DNA of 64,000 nucleotides from Bacillota bacterium LX-D (GCA_031628995.1 JAVLUO010000002.1:1-64000), one strand, 5' to 3'. Shown: positions 17,372-25,030, counted from the first letter of the stretch. The notes: generated by a model not told the origin, from the letters alone. Made by a program: numbers and translations.

Positions 17372-17689
17372 ATGAAAAAAGAAATTTGGTATGGTTTGCT
17401 AGTGGCTCTTTTAATTGGTGTTTTCCTATCTCCTTTTGCTTCTTCAAGTCCTGATGGCTTGGAACGGGTAGCAGAGGATAAGGGTTTTTTAGCTAAATCA
17501 GAAGGCAGAGAAGTTGTGGGGGCTCCAATGCCTGATTATGTTCTCCCGGTTATTTCTAACGAAACTGTAGCCGGTAGTGCAGCGGGAGCAGTGGGAACTA
17601 TTATTACTTTTGGAGCTGCCTACGGCTTGGCTAAAATTGTTTCGAAAAAAAATAAAAAGGTTGATCATTTGACCCAAAGTACTAAATAA
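17372..17689 (+). CDS. PDGLE-domain subunit of the cobalt/nickel transporter
   Basis: A 105-residue protein with an N-terminal membrane segment, then SSPDGLERVAEDKGF, the hallmark of the PDGLE domain (Pfam family of that name), and a second hydrophobic segment near the C-terminus. PDGLE proteins stand in for CbiN/NikN as the small membrane subunit. I begin at ATG 17372, six bases after GAGGTGG, rather than the in-frame GTG at 17363. It lies between the CbiM and CbiQ homologues. Confidence 0.8.
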   Translation: MKKEIWYGLLVALLIGVFLSPFASSSPDGLERVAEDKGFLAKSEGREVVGAPMPDYVLPVISNETVAGSAAGAVGTIITFGAAYGLAKIVSKKNKKVDHLTQSTK

Positions 17690-17719
17690 AACTATAACAG
17701 AGAAGAAGAGTTGAGAGAC

Positions 17720-18505
17720 ATGGAGCTAATTAAAAACAATCTGGCGGTAAATACTAACTTTTTAGTTCAGTTAGATACAAGGGTTAAAATTATTTCTGTT
17801 TTGTTGATAATAGTTATAGCAACTAGTTTAAAGACTATTAATACCCTAGCTATAGCAGTGAGCCTTATGCTCTGTCTGTTAATCTATACCAGGGTGCCCT
17901 TTAGAGAATGTTTAACAAGAATTCTTTGGGTTCTTCCTTTTGCTGGTGTTATGTTGATTTTAATGCCCTTTGTTACTCCAGGCCAGGAAGCAGCTGTTTT
18001 TTCTTTAGGAGCTTGGAAAGTTGCCGTTACTCAGCAAGGAATTGCAAAGGCTTTTATGTATACGGGGCGGGTTTTAACTTCTGTTTTAGCTTTAAGCTAT
18101 TTAACTTTAACTACCGATTTAAGTGAGCTGCTCCATGGTTTGCGGAAGGTGGGTTTGCCAGCAATTTTAGTTAATTTATTGGCTTTTACTATTCGTTATT
18201 TTTCCGTATTTCAGGAGGAATTAGAGCGTATGAAAGTGGCTCGGAAAGCCCGTGGCTTTCAGGCCGGCAAAAGTCTTCTCGATGTGCACACCATGCGCAC
18301 TTTAGCAGAGCTTATAGGCATCTTATTTATTCGTTCTTATGAACGAGGAGACAGGGTATATAATTCTATGTTGGCTCGGGGCTATACAGGGGAGTTCTCC
18401 TGCTGTGGACACTGCCTTCCTTCTCTGAAGGAATGTTGTGCAGGTATAGTACTAGTAATACTTGTTTTAGGATTAAAAGCTATAGAACTAGGAGGGTTTA
18501 TTTGA
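17720..18505 (+). CDS. cbiQ: ECF transporter transmembrane subunit CbiQ (first copy)
   Basis: The energy-coupling T-component linking the S-component to the ATPase. The 261-residue protein has about five hydrophobic segments and the two cytoplasmic coupling motifs: ARKARGF (in MKVARKARGFQAGK) and MLARGY near the C-terminus. The ATG at 17720 is nine bases after AAGAAGAG; an in-frame TTG at 17711 is an alternative. The gene overlaps the ATPase gene by four bases. Confidence 0.88.
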   Translation: MELIKNNLAVNTNFLVQLDTRVKIISVLLIIVIATSLKTINTLAIAVSLMLCLLIYTRVPFRECLTRILWVLPFAGVMLILMPFVTPGQEAAVFSLGAWKVAVTQQGIAKAFMYTGRVLTSVLALSYLTLTTDLSELLHGLRKVGLPAILVNLLAFTIRYFSVFQEELERMKVARKARGFQAGKSLLDVHTMRTLAELIGILFIRSYERGDRVYNSMLARGYTGEFSCCGHCLPSLKECCAGIVLVILVLGLKAIELGGFI

Positions 18506-19326
18506 ATATTATAGAAATTGAAAACCTATGGTATCGTTATAGCGATGGCACAACAGCACTTAAAGGAATGTCTATGGCTATTCCGCAAGGCAAAAAAACT
18601 GCTTTGTTAGGCCCTAATGGAGCGGGAAAATCCACTATATTGCTGCATTTTAATGGCATTAATTTGCCTCAAGAAGGCAGTGTCAGGGTTCTTGGGAAGG
18701 AAATAGATCGTGAAACGGAGCGCTGGGTTCGAACTAAAGTTGGCTTAGTTTTTCAAGATCCCGATGATCAGGTTTTTGCCTCTACAGTTTGGGAAGATGT
18801 TGCTTTTGGTCCCACTAATTTAAAGCTAAGTCACCAGGAGATTGAGCACAGGGTGGAAGATGCTTTACAAGCTGTGGGAATGCTTGATTTAAGAAACAAG
18901 GCTCCCCATCATTTAAGCTATGGACAGAAAAAAAGGGTAGCCATTGCTGGCGTATTGGCTATGAAACCGGAAGTTATTGTAATAGATGAACCAGTTGCCT
19001 ATTTAGATCCTAAAGGGAAAAGCATTTTGTTTACTATCCTTAATGAGCTTCATGCTTCCGGAACCACTATTGTGATTGCTACCCACGATGTGGATTTGGC
19101 AGCTGAATGGGCTGAAAATATTATTATTATTAAGGACGGACAAACCTTAGCTTCAGGAGATACGAGTTTACTAACCCGAGCTGACTTAATCCAATCTGCT
19201 GATCTGCAGTTCCCTATTGTGACTAGAATATTTTTGGGGCTGCCGGAGTTGCAGTTAAAAGAAGCTCCCCGGACCATTGAAGGAGCAATAAAGACTCTTA
19301 AAGATATTCTCAAGTTAAATCAATAA
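18502..19326 (+). CDS. cbiO: ECF transporter ATP-binding subunit CbiO (first copy)
   Basis: The ATPase of the + strand cobalt/nickel importer. I place the start at TTG 18502 (LNIIEIENLWYRYSDG...), which follows AGGAGGG by six bases and overlaps the cbiQ stop. A longer reading frame from 18433 lies inside cbiQ and does not look like CbiO. The 274-residue protein has Walker A GPNGAGKST, Q-loop FQDPDDQVF, signature LSYGQKKRV (the CbiO variant), Walker B VIVIDEPVAYLDP and switch ATHDVDL. Last gene of its operon. Confidence 0.92.
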   Translation: MNIIEIENLWYRYSDGTTALKGMSMAIPQGKKTALLGPNGAGKSTILLHFNGINLPQEGSVRVLGKEIDRETERWVRTKVGLVFQDPDDQVFASTVWEDVAFGPTNLKLSHQEIEHRVEDALQAVGMLDLRNKAPHHLSYGQKKRVAIAGVLAMKPEVIVIDEPVAYLDPKGKSILFTILNELHASGTTIVIATHDVDLAAEWAENIIIIKDGQTLASGDTSLLTRADLIQSADLQFPIVTRIFLGLPELQLKEAPRTIEGAIKTLKDILKLNQ

Positions 19327-19380
19327 GCAAAGTAAATTAGTAAAATAAATCAATAAGTAAATTAATAGACAGATAAATTA

Positions 19381-19424
19381 AGGCAATTATCCTTTGAAGG
19401 TGCTCTAGGGATAATTGCCTTTAA
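19381..19424. terminator. Bidirectional terminator between the two cobalt/nickel operons
   Basis: AGGCAATTATCC (19381-19392) pairs perfectly with GGATAATTGCCT (19409-19420), with T-rich sequence after and A-rich sequence before. It separates two convergent cbiO genes. Confidence 0.85.
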
Positions 19425-19453
19425 ATTATTTTAACCATACCAATGATTTGTCA

Positions 19454-20305
19454 TTAAATTACCTTGTCATTATCTGGAAGGAGACTGGCGAACAGCTCTT
19501 CCTTACTTTTAGGGAGAGGAGCGTTCGGCTCAACTAAACAGCGGCTTTTTAGCTCTTCAAATACCTCTACCAACCAAGGCTTGGCCAAGTCTGCTGCAGC
19601 TAGCAACTCTTTATCTTTAAAAATAGCGGCGGGAGTACCGTGGCCAGCAATTCTTCCTTTTTTAACAACGTAAATATAATCGGACCAGCTATAGGCTAAG
19701 TCTATGTCATGGGTTGATAAAATAATCGTTTTTCCTTGTTCGTTGAATTTATCTACTAAATCCATAATTTCTTTAGAATGCCTTGGATCTAACCAGGCTG
19801 TCGGTTCATCAAAAATTAATACCTCAGGCTCCATAGCAATGATATCAGCTATAGAAACTCTTTTTTTCTGTCCGTAACTTAATAAATGTGTAGGCTTGTG
19901 CTGGAGATGGGTAATTTCAGTAGCATTCATAGCTTCTTCAATTTTTGATAATACTTTAGCTTTTTCCCAACCCAGATTTAGAGGCCCAAAAGAAATTTCC
20001 TGTTTAACATTGGCAGAGAATAACTGACTGTCAGGGTCCTGGAAAACTATGCCTACATTTTTCCGAAGTTCAATTAAATCCTTGTGTTTGTAAGAAATAT
20101 TTTGCCCAGAGTAACGAATATTTCCCTCAGTAGGCTGTAGAATGCCGTTAAAATGAAGAAACAAGGTGGATTTGCCGGCACCGTTAGGACCTAAAAATGT
20201 AATTTTTTTACCTCTTTCGATGGAGAGACTCACTCCATTTAAAGCTTTGGTTCCATCTGGGTAAGCATAATTTATGTTTACAGCTTCTAGTATATAATCA
20301 GCCAA
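19454..20305 (-). CDS. cbiO: ECF cobalt transporter ATP-binding subunit CbiO (second copy)
   Basis: A 283-residue ATPase with Walker A GPNGAGKST, FQDPDSQLF, LSYGQKKRV, Walker B LIFDEPTAWLDP and STHDIDL. It resembles the first copy in architecture but differs enough in sequence to be an old paralogue rather than a recent duplicate. It is the last gene of the minus-strand cbi operon, 67 bases after cbiQ. The region before it lacks a canonical perfect SD but includes a purine-rich AGGTAGTA. Confidence 0.92.
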   Translation of the reverse strand: MADYILEAVNINYAYPDGTKALNGVSLSIERGKKITFLGPNGAGKSTLFLHFNGILQPTEGNIRYSGQNISYKHKDLIELRKNVGIVFQDPDSQLFSANVKQEISFGPLNLGWEKAKVLSKIEEAMNATEITHLQHKPTHLLSYGQKKRVSIADIIAMEPEVLIFDEPTAWLDPRHSKEIMDLVDKFNEQGKTIILSTHDIDLAYSWSDYIYVVKKGRIAGHGTPAAIFKDKELLAAADLAKPWLVEVFEELKSRCLVEPNAPLPKSKEELFASLLPDNDKVI

Positions 20306-20372
20306 TGACTACTACCTCCAAAAATCCTAAATTTTCAACTACAGCCCCAAATACACATCTTACACAGCTATT

Positions 20373-21140
20373 CTATACGAAAAGAGCAGCTGACACAAAA
20401 AAAATTATCAGAAAGGTAATTAATACTAAATTTTTAGCTGATAAAACATATTCATTTTCCAAGACATTAATCTCGTTTGTGTAACATCTGGCGAACATAG
20501 CAGTTGTCATTTCCTCCGATTGCTGATACGCTCTAGAAAATAAGTTGGCAGCTAGAATTCCAATGGAATAATAAGAATTTTTAAAGCTGGCATAACCAAG
20601 CCTAGTTCCCTGGGATGTTTTCATTTTTTCTACCGTATCTAGGAGTATAAAAATAAATCGATAAATAAGAGCCATTAATTCTAAAAAAAGTTTAGGAACT
20701 TTGCATTTGCGCAGTACATAGATAATGTCAAGCATAGGAGTCGTCAGTGCTAAAAAGTATAAGCAGCTGACGGCTCCTAAGGATTTTAAAAAAATGTTTA
20801 GGGCAGTAAATAAACTTGCAAAGTGAATACCAAAAGCAACGGGTCCTATGTTCAAACCAATCCAAAAGTCAGTAGGTGCTTTTTCAATGGAAAGAGCAAT
20901 TGTTAAAGTTCCAATTAACAAAAAGGCAAAAGGAACTAACATTAGCTTATAATAATAGTTTAATGGTATTTTAGCTAGACCTACTGTTAGCAGCAGCATA
21001 ATCCCAATTATTAAAATAGAAATGAGATTAGAACTGGTTGCTAGGCAAATAATAAGCAGCGAAATAGCTAAAATAAATTTTTCAAGAGGATGAACAGTAA
21101 GTAAATTATTTGCGTAAGCATATTGGTCGATTTTTAACAT
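20373..21140 (-). CDS. cbiQ: ECF cobalt transporter transmembrane subunit CbiQ (second copy)
   Basis: A 255-residue membrane protein with about five to six hydrophobic segments. The cytoplasmic coupling regions are modified compared with the first copy: SQGTRLGYASFKNS in place of the ARKARGF motif, then MFARCYTNE. It starts three bases after cbiN and belongs to the cbiJ-cbiM-cbiN-cbiQ-cbiO operon. Confidence 0.9.
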   Translation of the reverse strand: MLKIDQYAYANNLLTVHPLEKFILAISLLIICLATSSNLISILIIGIMLLLTVGLAKIPLNYYYKLMLVPFAFLLIGTLTIALSIEKAPTDFWIGLNIGPVAFGIHFASLFTALNIFLKSLGAVSCLYFLALTTPMLDIIYVLRKCKVPKLFLELMALIYRFIFILLDTVEKMKTSQGTRLGYASFKNSYYSIGILAANLFSRAYQQSEEMTTAMFARCYTNEINVLENEYVLSAKNLVLITFLIIFFVSAALFV

Positions 21141-21143
21141 TGC

Positions 21144-21431
21144 TTATTCCGCCTTATGTTTAACTTTACCTCGTAAAGTACCTAAATAGTAGCCTAATAA
21201 ACCGGCACCTAGAGCAGCTTGCAAAGCAAAGAGCAGACTTTCTACTTCTCCACTAGGTGGTTCCCAAATTGGAGCAGCCCAAACATGATAATTGGGTTGT
21301 AATTCTGTAATAGCTTCTTCTGCCTGACTGTCAGCGCCGCTAAATGCTGCACTTTTATTAACAAATAAAGGTACTGCGGCTAAAAAAACAACTAAAGCAA
21401 TTAAAATCATATTTTTAACAACAGTTCTCAT
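21144..21431 (-). CDS. cbiN: Cobalt transporter small subunit CbiN
   Basis: A 95-residue protein with two membrane segments joined by an extracytoplasmic loop holding FSGADSQAEEAITE and WEPPSGEVESLLFALQAA, which is the CbiN consensus. CbiN inserts the N-terminal end of CbiM and enables metal loading. A true CbiN, with B12 riboswitch control, marks this copy as the cobalt transporter. It lies one base after cbiM. Confidence 0.95.
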   Translation of the reverse strand: MRTVVKNMILIALVVFLAAVPLFVNKSAAFSGADSQAEEAITELQPNYHVWAAPIWEPPSGEVESLLFALQAALGAGLLGYYLGTLRGKVKHKAE

Positions 21432-21432
21432 T

Positions 21433-22182
21433 CTAGGCCCCCCTATTAATAATGGAAAGTTGTTTAAAATCCGTTGAGTTATACTTAGAAAGAGTATTGA
21501 AAATAATTACTGTTAAAATACCTTCGCTTATTGCTAAGGGAATTTGGGTTAAAGCAAAAACACTTAAAAATTTCATTAAAGATACGGTAAAACCTCCTAC
21601 TGGCGACGGAAAAGCTAAGGCCAGTTGAACAGAGGTAACTATGTATGTTAATAAATCACCTAAAGCAGCAGCTAAAAAAACTGAAAGGGAAGTAGGAGTC
21701 CCTATTTTTTGCCCTGCTTTATAAATACCGTAAGAAATTAGTGGACCTGCGACAGCCATGGAAAATGCATTGGCCCCAAGAGTTGTTATTCCCCCGTGGG
21801 CAAGGAGCAAAGCTTGGAAAAGTAAAACAATAATTCCTAAAACCGTCATTGGTGTAGGTCCAAAGATTATGGCACCTAGGCCGACACCTGTTGGATGAGA
21901 AGAGCTGCCAGTAACTGAAGGTATTTTCAAAGCAGAAAGCACAAAGGCAAAGGCACCGCAAACTGCTAACAACATTTTAAGGTTGGGATGCTCTTTAGTA
22001 ATTTTAGTAATGGAAATAAAGCCGTAAATTAGAAAGGGCAATGTAGCTGCAGCCCAGATTAAACACCACTTAATAGGTAAAAAACCTTCCATAATATGCA
22101 TGGCGTAAGCTGCTTGGGGAACACCTGAAAAGATTATTAGTAAAGGTAAAATACATTTAAGATTTAACTTATGTAGTTTCAA
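21433..22182 (-). CDS. cbiM: Cobalt transporter substrate-specific subunit CbiM
   Basis: A 249-residue membrane protein. A cleavable signal peptide (about residues 1-27, ending AAYA) exposes MHIMEGFLP, whose first Met and His bind Co2+. [18 protein letters not shown] supplies a further conserved His, and [18 protein letters not shown] follows. This is the classical cobalt-type CbiM, unlike the signal-less MHIPDG type at 16723. It begins 11 bases after cbiJ. Confidence 0.95.
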   Translation of the reverse strand: MKLHKLNLKCILPLLIIFSGVPQAAYAMHIMEGFLPIKWCLIWAAATLPFLIYGFISITKITKEHPNLKMLLAVCGAFAFVLSALKIPSVTGSSSHPTGVGLGAIIFGPTPMTVLGIIVLLFQALLLAHGGITTLGANAFSMAVAGPLISYGIYKAGQKIGTPTSLSVFLAAALGDLLTYIVTSVQLALAFPSPVGGFTVSLMKFLSVFALTQIPLAISEGILTVIIFNTLSKYNSTDFKQLSIINRGA

Positions 22183-22193
22183 CTTTTTTCACC

Positions 22194-22958
22194 TCATCGA
22201 ATAGCTTTTTTCACTGTTTGCATCAGAGTAAGATAATCTTTAACTTCTAAGTGGCAGCTAAAAGTAGGTCTCTTAATGATCACCAATGGTATTTTTAGCT
22301 CAAGTGCGGCAGAAATTTTAGTATCAGTTCCGCCAGCGCGTCCGCTTTCTTTAATCACAACTACACCGGCGTTAAAAGTTTTAAACATTACCCGATTCAT
22401 TTCTTTGGAAAAAGGACCTTGCATAGCAATAATATCTTTTAATTTTAGACCAAAATCTTGACATTTTTTTAGAACCTTATGATCCGGCAAAACCCTAACA
22501 ACGATTCTTTTGCCTGGAGCAGAGGGATGCTCTAAAAATATTTCTAAATTATTTGTTCCTGTAGTTAGGAAGATAGAATTGCCTAACTCGAAAGCCTTAT
22601 CTGCACCTTCCTGCCAAGTAGTGACAGTATGGATAAGAGAGTTGTTTGGAATTTTTACTTCCTCACGCACAAAGTGTACATGAGCAATATCCTTGCTCTG
22701 ACATAGTTTGCTAATCATTTTTGATGTCTGAGTGGCAAATGGGTTTGAGGCATCTATAACAAAATTAATTTTATTTTTTTCTAAGATAGCACTAAGGTTT
22801 TCAAAGTTAAGTTCTCCTGGGAAAATTTTTTCCCCTTTTTCCTGGGCTATGTCCCTGCCGTAGTCAGTAAAGGCAGCAGCCATAACTTCTAGTCCTTCAT
22901 GCTGTAATAAATCCAATATATCTCTGCTTTCCTTTGTTCCTGTTAGTACTAAAATCAC
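22194..22958 (-). CDS. cbiJ: Precorrin-6A / cobalt-precorrin-6A reductase
   Basis: CbiJ/CobK reduces the corrin macrocycle with NAD(P)H during B12 synthesis. The 254-residue protein starts ILVLTGTKESRDIL, with typical family blocks VIDASNPFATQTSK, FLTTGTNNLEIF and AMQGPFSKEMN. The start is GTG 22958, nine bases after AAGGAGG. It is the first gene of the minus-strand operon, behind a cobalamin riboswitch and two terminators. Placement of one biosynthetic gene ahead of the cobalt importer suggests coordinated repression by B12; the other cbi genes must lie elsewhere. Confidence 0.93.
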   Translation of the reverse strand: MILVLTGTKESRDILDLLQHEGLEVMAAAFTDYGRDIAQEKGEKIFPGELNFENLSAILEKNKINFVIDASNPFATQTSKMISKLCQSKDIAHVHFVREEVKIPNNSLIHTVTTWQEGADKAFELGNSIFLTTGTNNLEIFLEHPSAPGKRIVVRVLPDHKVLKKCQDFGLKLKDIIAMQGPFSKEMNRVMFKTFNAGVVVIKESGRAGGTDTKISAALELKIPLVIIKRPTFSCHLEVKDYLTLMQTVKKAIR

Positions 22959-23000
22959 CCTTGCTCCTCCTTGAAAAAATCTCTAAGTTGCAAGTAACAT

Positions 23001-23030
23001 AAAAAAGTCCCTAGCTAAATCGCCAGGGAG
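23001..23030 (-). terminator. Attenuator-like terminator just upstream of cbiJ
   Basis: Read on the minus strand: TCCCTGGC, a short loop, GCTAGGGA (one mismatch), then CTTTTTT. It lies about 40 bases before the cbiJ start and after the small leader ORF. Confidence 0.7.
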
Positions 23031-23084
23031 GAAGTACTTAAAAAAGGGTAGCCTTACCTAACCACCTCCCATAAAGTAAAGTGA

Positions 23085-23144
23085 TTAAACAGGCCGGACT
23101 GCTGCTTCAGGCATCAGCAGGTATTTAAGTTGTCGTCCGTTCAT
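23085..23144 (-). CDS. Putative 19-residue leader peptide upstream of cbiJ
   Basis: A short frame reading MNGRQLKYLLMPEAAVRPV lies between the riboswitch-linked terminator and the cbiJ-proximal terminator. SD GGTGAGGG stands 5-12 bases before its ATG. The segment is rich in complementary pieces: GGTATTTAA (just before the ATG) matches TTAAATACC within the ORF, CTGCTG matches CAGCAG, and CGGAC matches GTCCG. It could be a translated leader controlling read-through, or the ORF could be incidental to a structured RNA. I do not recognise the peptide. Confidence 0.4.
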   Translation of the reverse strand: MNGRQLKYLLMPEAAVRPV

Positions 23145-23229
23145 TTAAATACCCTCACCTTTAGAGCAAAAAATAAATCCATTTAATCTTTATCCCCCAA
23201 GATAAAGTACCTATCATAATATTAAATTC

Positions 23230-23262
23230 TAAAATTAAACCCTCTGCAGGATAGGCAGAGGG
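23230..23262 (-). terminator. Terminator following the second cobalamin riboswitch
   Basis: On the minus strand CCCTCTGC and GCAGAGGG form a perfect 8-bp stem followed by TTTAATTTT, about 60 bases after the riboswitch. It is the probable expression platform. Confidence 0.8.
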
Positions 23263-23322
23263 CAAATCGAACTGATAAAGAATTCAATTAGATTTACGCC
23301 TATCTTCGTAGGTGTATATCAA

Positions 23323-23491
23323 CTTAAAACCTCAGGTTTCCTGACTTCAGGTCACTGCCTTTTTATAACCTTCCCAGGCTTACACCCAGTGGTACAATAT
23401 AAAAAGACTACCTCTTTACAGTGGCGAGACCGTGCCAGATTTACACTGGCTTCCCTGCTGTTTTTGCCAAAAAAGCAAAACTTGTTTTAAG
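23323..23491 (-). promoter_or_regulatory. Cobalamin (B12) riboswitch controlling cbiJ-cbiMNQO
   Basis: Minus-strand reading gives the B12-box architecture: GCAGGGAAGCCAGTG, GGCACGGTCTCGCCACTGTA, CACTGGGTGTAAGCCTGGGA, and GAAGTCAGGAAACCTG. The termini CTTAAAAC and GTTTTAAG form an 8-bp P1. It is located upstream of the cobalt transport operon in the correct orientation, so high B12 should repress cobalt uptake and CbiJ. Confidence 0.93.
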
Positions 23492-23510
23492 TAATATTAA
23501 GTTCTATATA

Positions 23511-23540
23511 ATTTTAACATAGTGTGCAAGGGAGTGACAA
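23511..23540 (-). promoter_or_regulatory. Promoter of the riboswitch-led cbi operon
   Basis: Minus strand: TTGTCA, 18 bases, TAAAAT, placed about 20 bases before the riboswitch. Confidence 0.5.
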
Positions 23541-23544
23541 TACT

Positions 23545-23703
23545 TTATTTTGCGCATTTAAAGTTCAAACCTGATGATATCCTTGTGGAACTAATGGATA
23601 TTGATTGTTCGATAATTAATTTTATTTTACTATTACTGATCCATTTGGCAGGAGGATTATCACTCCATCTACCGGAATACACTACTTGTTCGTAAGAGAA
23701 TGT
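23545..23703 (-). pseudogene. Possible gene fragment beside the intron remnant, family unknown
   Basis: An open minus-strand stretch of about 52 codons reads ...SYEQVVYSGRWSDNPPAKWI... and stops at 23545. Upstream it is closed by a stop at 23704-23706, and the group II intron 5' end starts 15 bases further on. There is no start codon with SD. The protein-like composition suggests the tail of a gene disrupted here, but the opposite strand is also open across part of it, so this is uncertain. Confidence 0.25.
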
Positions 23704-23718
23704 TTACAATCACGTGTA

Positions 23719-23878
23719 GTGCGGCCAGGCAAGGTCGTTAATTCTAGTGGGTGAAACCCCCACCTGAGTAATGCCTGAACAGCAACTCCGTAGCTAGTTT
23801 TTGAGACTTGTAGGGCAATGTTGGAGAACAACCCGAGCATCCGGTGAAGTTCTGCCGGTATTATTGCTATGAAAATAT
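23719..23878 (+). mobile_element. 5' fragment of a group II intron (start of domain I)
   Basis: The segment opens with GTGCGGCC, matching the GUGYG group II 5' consensus. It continues with the recognisable domain I pieces GTGGGTGAAACCCCCACC, TGAGTAATGCC and CAGCAACTCC, ending around GCCGGTATTATTGC. No maturase gene or 3' domains follow; the next gene begins at 24021 on the other strand. It is therefore a truncated, immobile remnant. The right boundary is approximate. Confidence 0.65.
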
Positions 23879-24020
23879 GACATGATATATAACTCTTTCT
23901 TATTTAAGACGTTATATATTATTCGCTCTTTTAAATTATTTTTCTTATATAGAACGTATCACTTGATTGCAACAAGTTGAGCTTGCCTTTAGAAACCCCT
24001 AGATATTGCTCAAATCATTC

Positions 24021-24494
24021 TTAAAAAATAAATTGGTATAATTTTAAATGGTTATCTACAGAAAGATATGCTTTTGTTCTAGTATTTTTTATTGATTTTA
24101 CGTCAATAACATAAATAGATCCGTCTGGCCAAATAAATAATTCACCGGAGGGAAGCTTATCTTTTTCACGTAAATCGACAAATAATAAGCCTTTTTCTTG
24201 TAATTTTCTCCCATTTTGCATAAACTTTTTTTCTTCTTGTACTGTTAATTTTTTAACAGTAACATCTTTTAATTGATTTAGAATTTTATTTATCTGATTC
24301 GAATTTCTAAAGATGTATTTTGGAGTTCCCTCTTGTTCTAAATAGACTGATATAGTGTTTATTTTTTCTTTGTTTAATATTAGTGCATCTAATTTAGTCT
24401 CTTTTATGGGTTGATTTTCCTTACTGCAAGCAGCTATGAAAAATAAAAATAATATAATGATTACTGTAGTTACTCCAATAGTTTTTTTATTCAC
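24021..24494 (-). CDS. Small predicted lipoprotein of unknown function
   Basis: A 157-residue protein with a signal peptide and lipobox FIAAC (Cys at about residue 23), so it should be anchored to the outer face of the membrane. The mature part is charged with alternating strands and no motif I recognise; a late segment (PSGELFIWPDGSIYVID) looks like a beta hairpin repeat. The ribosome site is mediocre (GGGGG fourteen bases upstream, or AAAAGTGA close to the ATG). It stands alone next to an intron remnant and is divergent from carAB, so it is probably accessory. Confidence 0.7.
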   Translation of the reverse strand: MNKKTIGVTTVIIILFLFFIAACSKENQPIKETKLDALILNKEKINTISVYLEQEGTPKYIFRNSNQINKILNQLKDVTVKKLTVQEEKKFMQNGRKLQEKGLLFVDLREKDKLPSGELFIWPDGSIYVIDVKSIKNTRTKAYLSVDNHLKLYQFIF

Positions 24495-24737
24495 TTTTTA
24501 CGAAACCCCCATCTCAGAAAATATAAATTTATAAGAAAACCTCCATAACTACAGAGGAGAAAAGCAATCTTAAGCTTTTCCATGAAGATAATATCTTGTT
24601 TAGGAATCAAGATGATTATTGTTCTTATATATAAGACAAATGCAAATCGAAAAAGTTCCAAAAAGTTTAAAATAATTTTGAAAAAAGCTTAAAAAAATAA
24701 ATATAAACACCGATGTAAACGCCAACAGGTAAAAAAC

Positions 24738-24766
24738 TTGACTTGATCTATTTCTCAGGTTAAAAT
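24738..24766 (+). promoter_or_regulatory. Promoter of carAB
   Basis: TTGACT, 17 bases, TAAAAT, 28 bases ahead of the PyrR-type attenuator and about 320 bases ahead of carA. Confidence 0.7.
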
Positions 24767-24793
24767 ATAAAAGATATCTACAATTTGATATTT

Positions 24794-24914
24794 GCTCCTT
24801 TAAAACTAGTACTGCGAGACTAGTAAGGAGGTTGAGCTTAATTAATCAAGACTTATTAAAGACTTATTTAATTAGTTTTTTATGCCTTCTTGCCGCCTGC
24901 AGGAAGGCTTTTTT
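24794..24914 (+). promoter_or_regulatory. PyrR-type transcription attenuator upstream of carAB
   Basis: The 5' part (24794-24838) forms the PyrR binding hairpin: CTCCTT/AAGGAG outer stem and CTAGT/ACTAG inner stem, with a loop region close to the known ARUCCNGNGAGGYU consensus (AGTACTGCGAGACT here). It is followed by a terminator, GCCTTC/GAAGGC plus TTTTTT (24884-24914). In known systems, UMP-bound PyrR stabilises the first hairpin and lets the terminator form. The presence of this element marks carAB as pyrimidine-regulated. pyrR itself is not in the window. Confidence 0.8.
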
Positions 24915-24995
24915 AATCGGCATAACCAGTTAGGTGATGCATAAAAAACTTATTTCTTGTATAAATAGCAAAAATATATTGATTTTTATTAATTT

Positions 24996-25030
24996 TTATG
25001 CAAAAATTTGCATAAGTATAAATGCAAAAA
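24996..25030 (+). promoter_or_regulatory. Palindromic TGCAT-type repeats before carA
   Basis: TTATGCAAAAATTTGCATAA (24996-25015) is an inverted repeat with nine-base arms. A further ATGCAAAAA (25022) repeats the left arm, and TGCATAAA occurs at about 24938. It lies between the attenuator terminator and the carA start. Arginine repressor control would be reasonable for carbamoyl phosphate synthase, but the arm spacing does not match the classical ARG box, so the factor is unknown. Confidence 0.45.

Noticed and set aside
18433-18501. Extension of the first cbiO upstream into cbiQ
   Set aside because: It reads through cbiQ coding sequence in another frame; AGGAGGG before TTG 18502 marks the true start.
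23537-23698. Plus-strand frame beginning GTGACAATAC...
   Set aside because: It overlaps the riboswitch promoter, has only a weak SD and a hydrophobic translation with no family; the minus-strand reading looks more protein-like.
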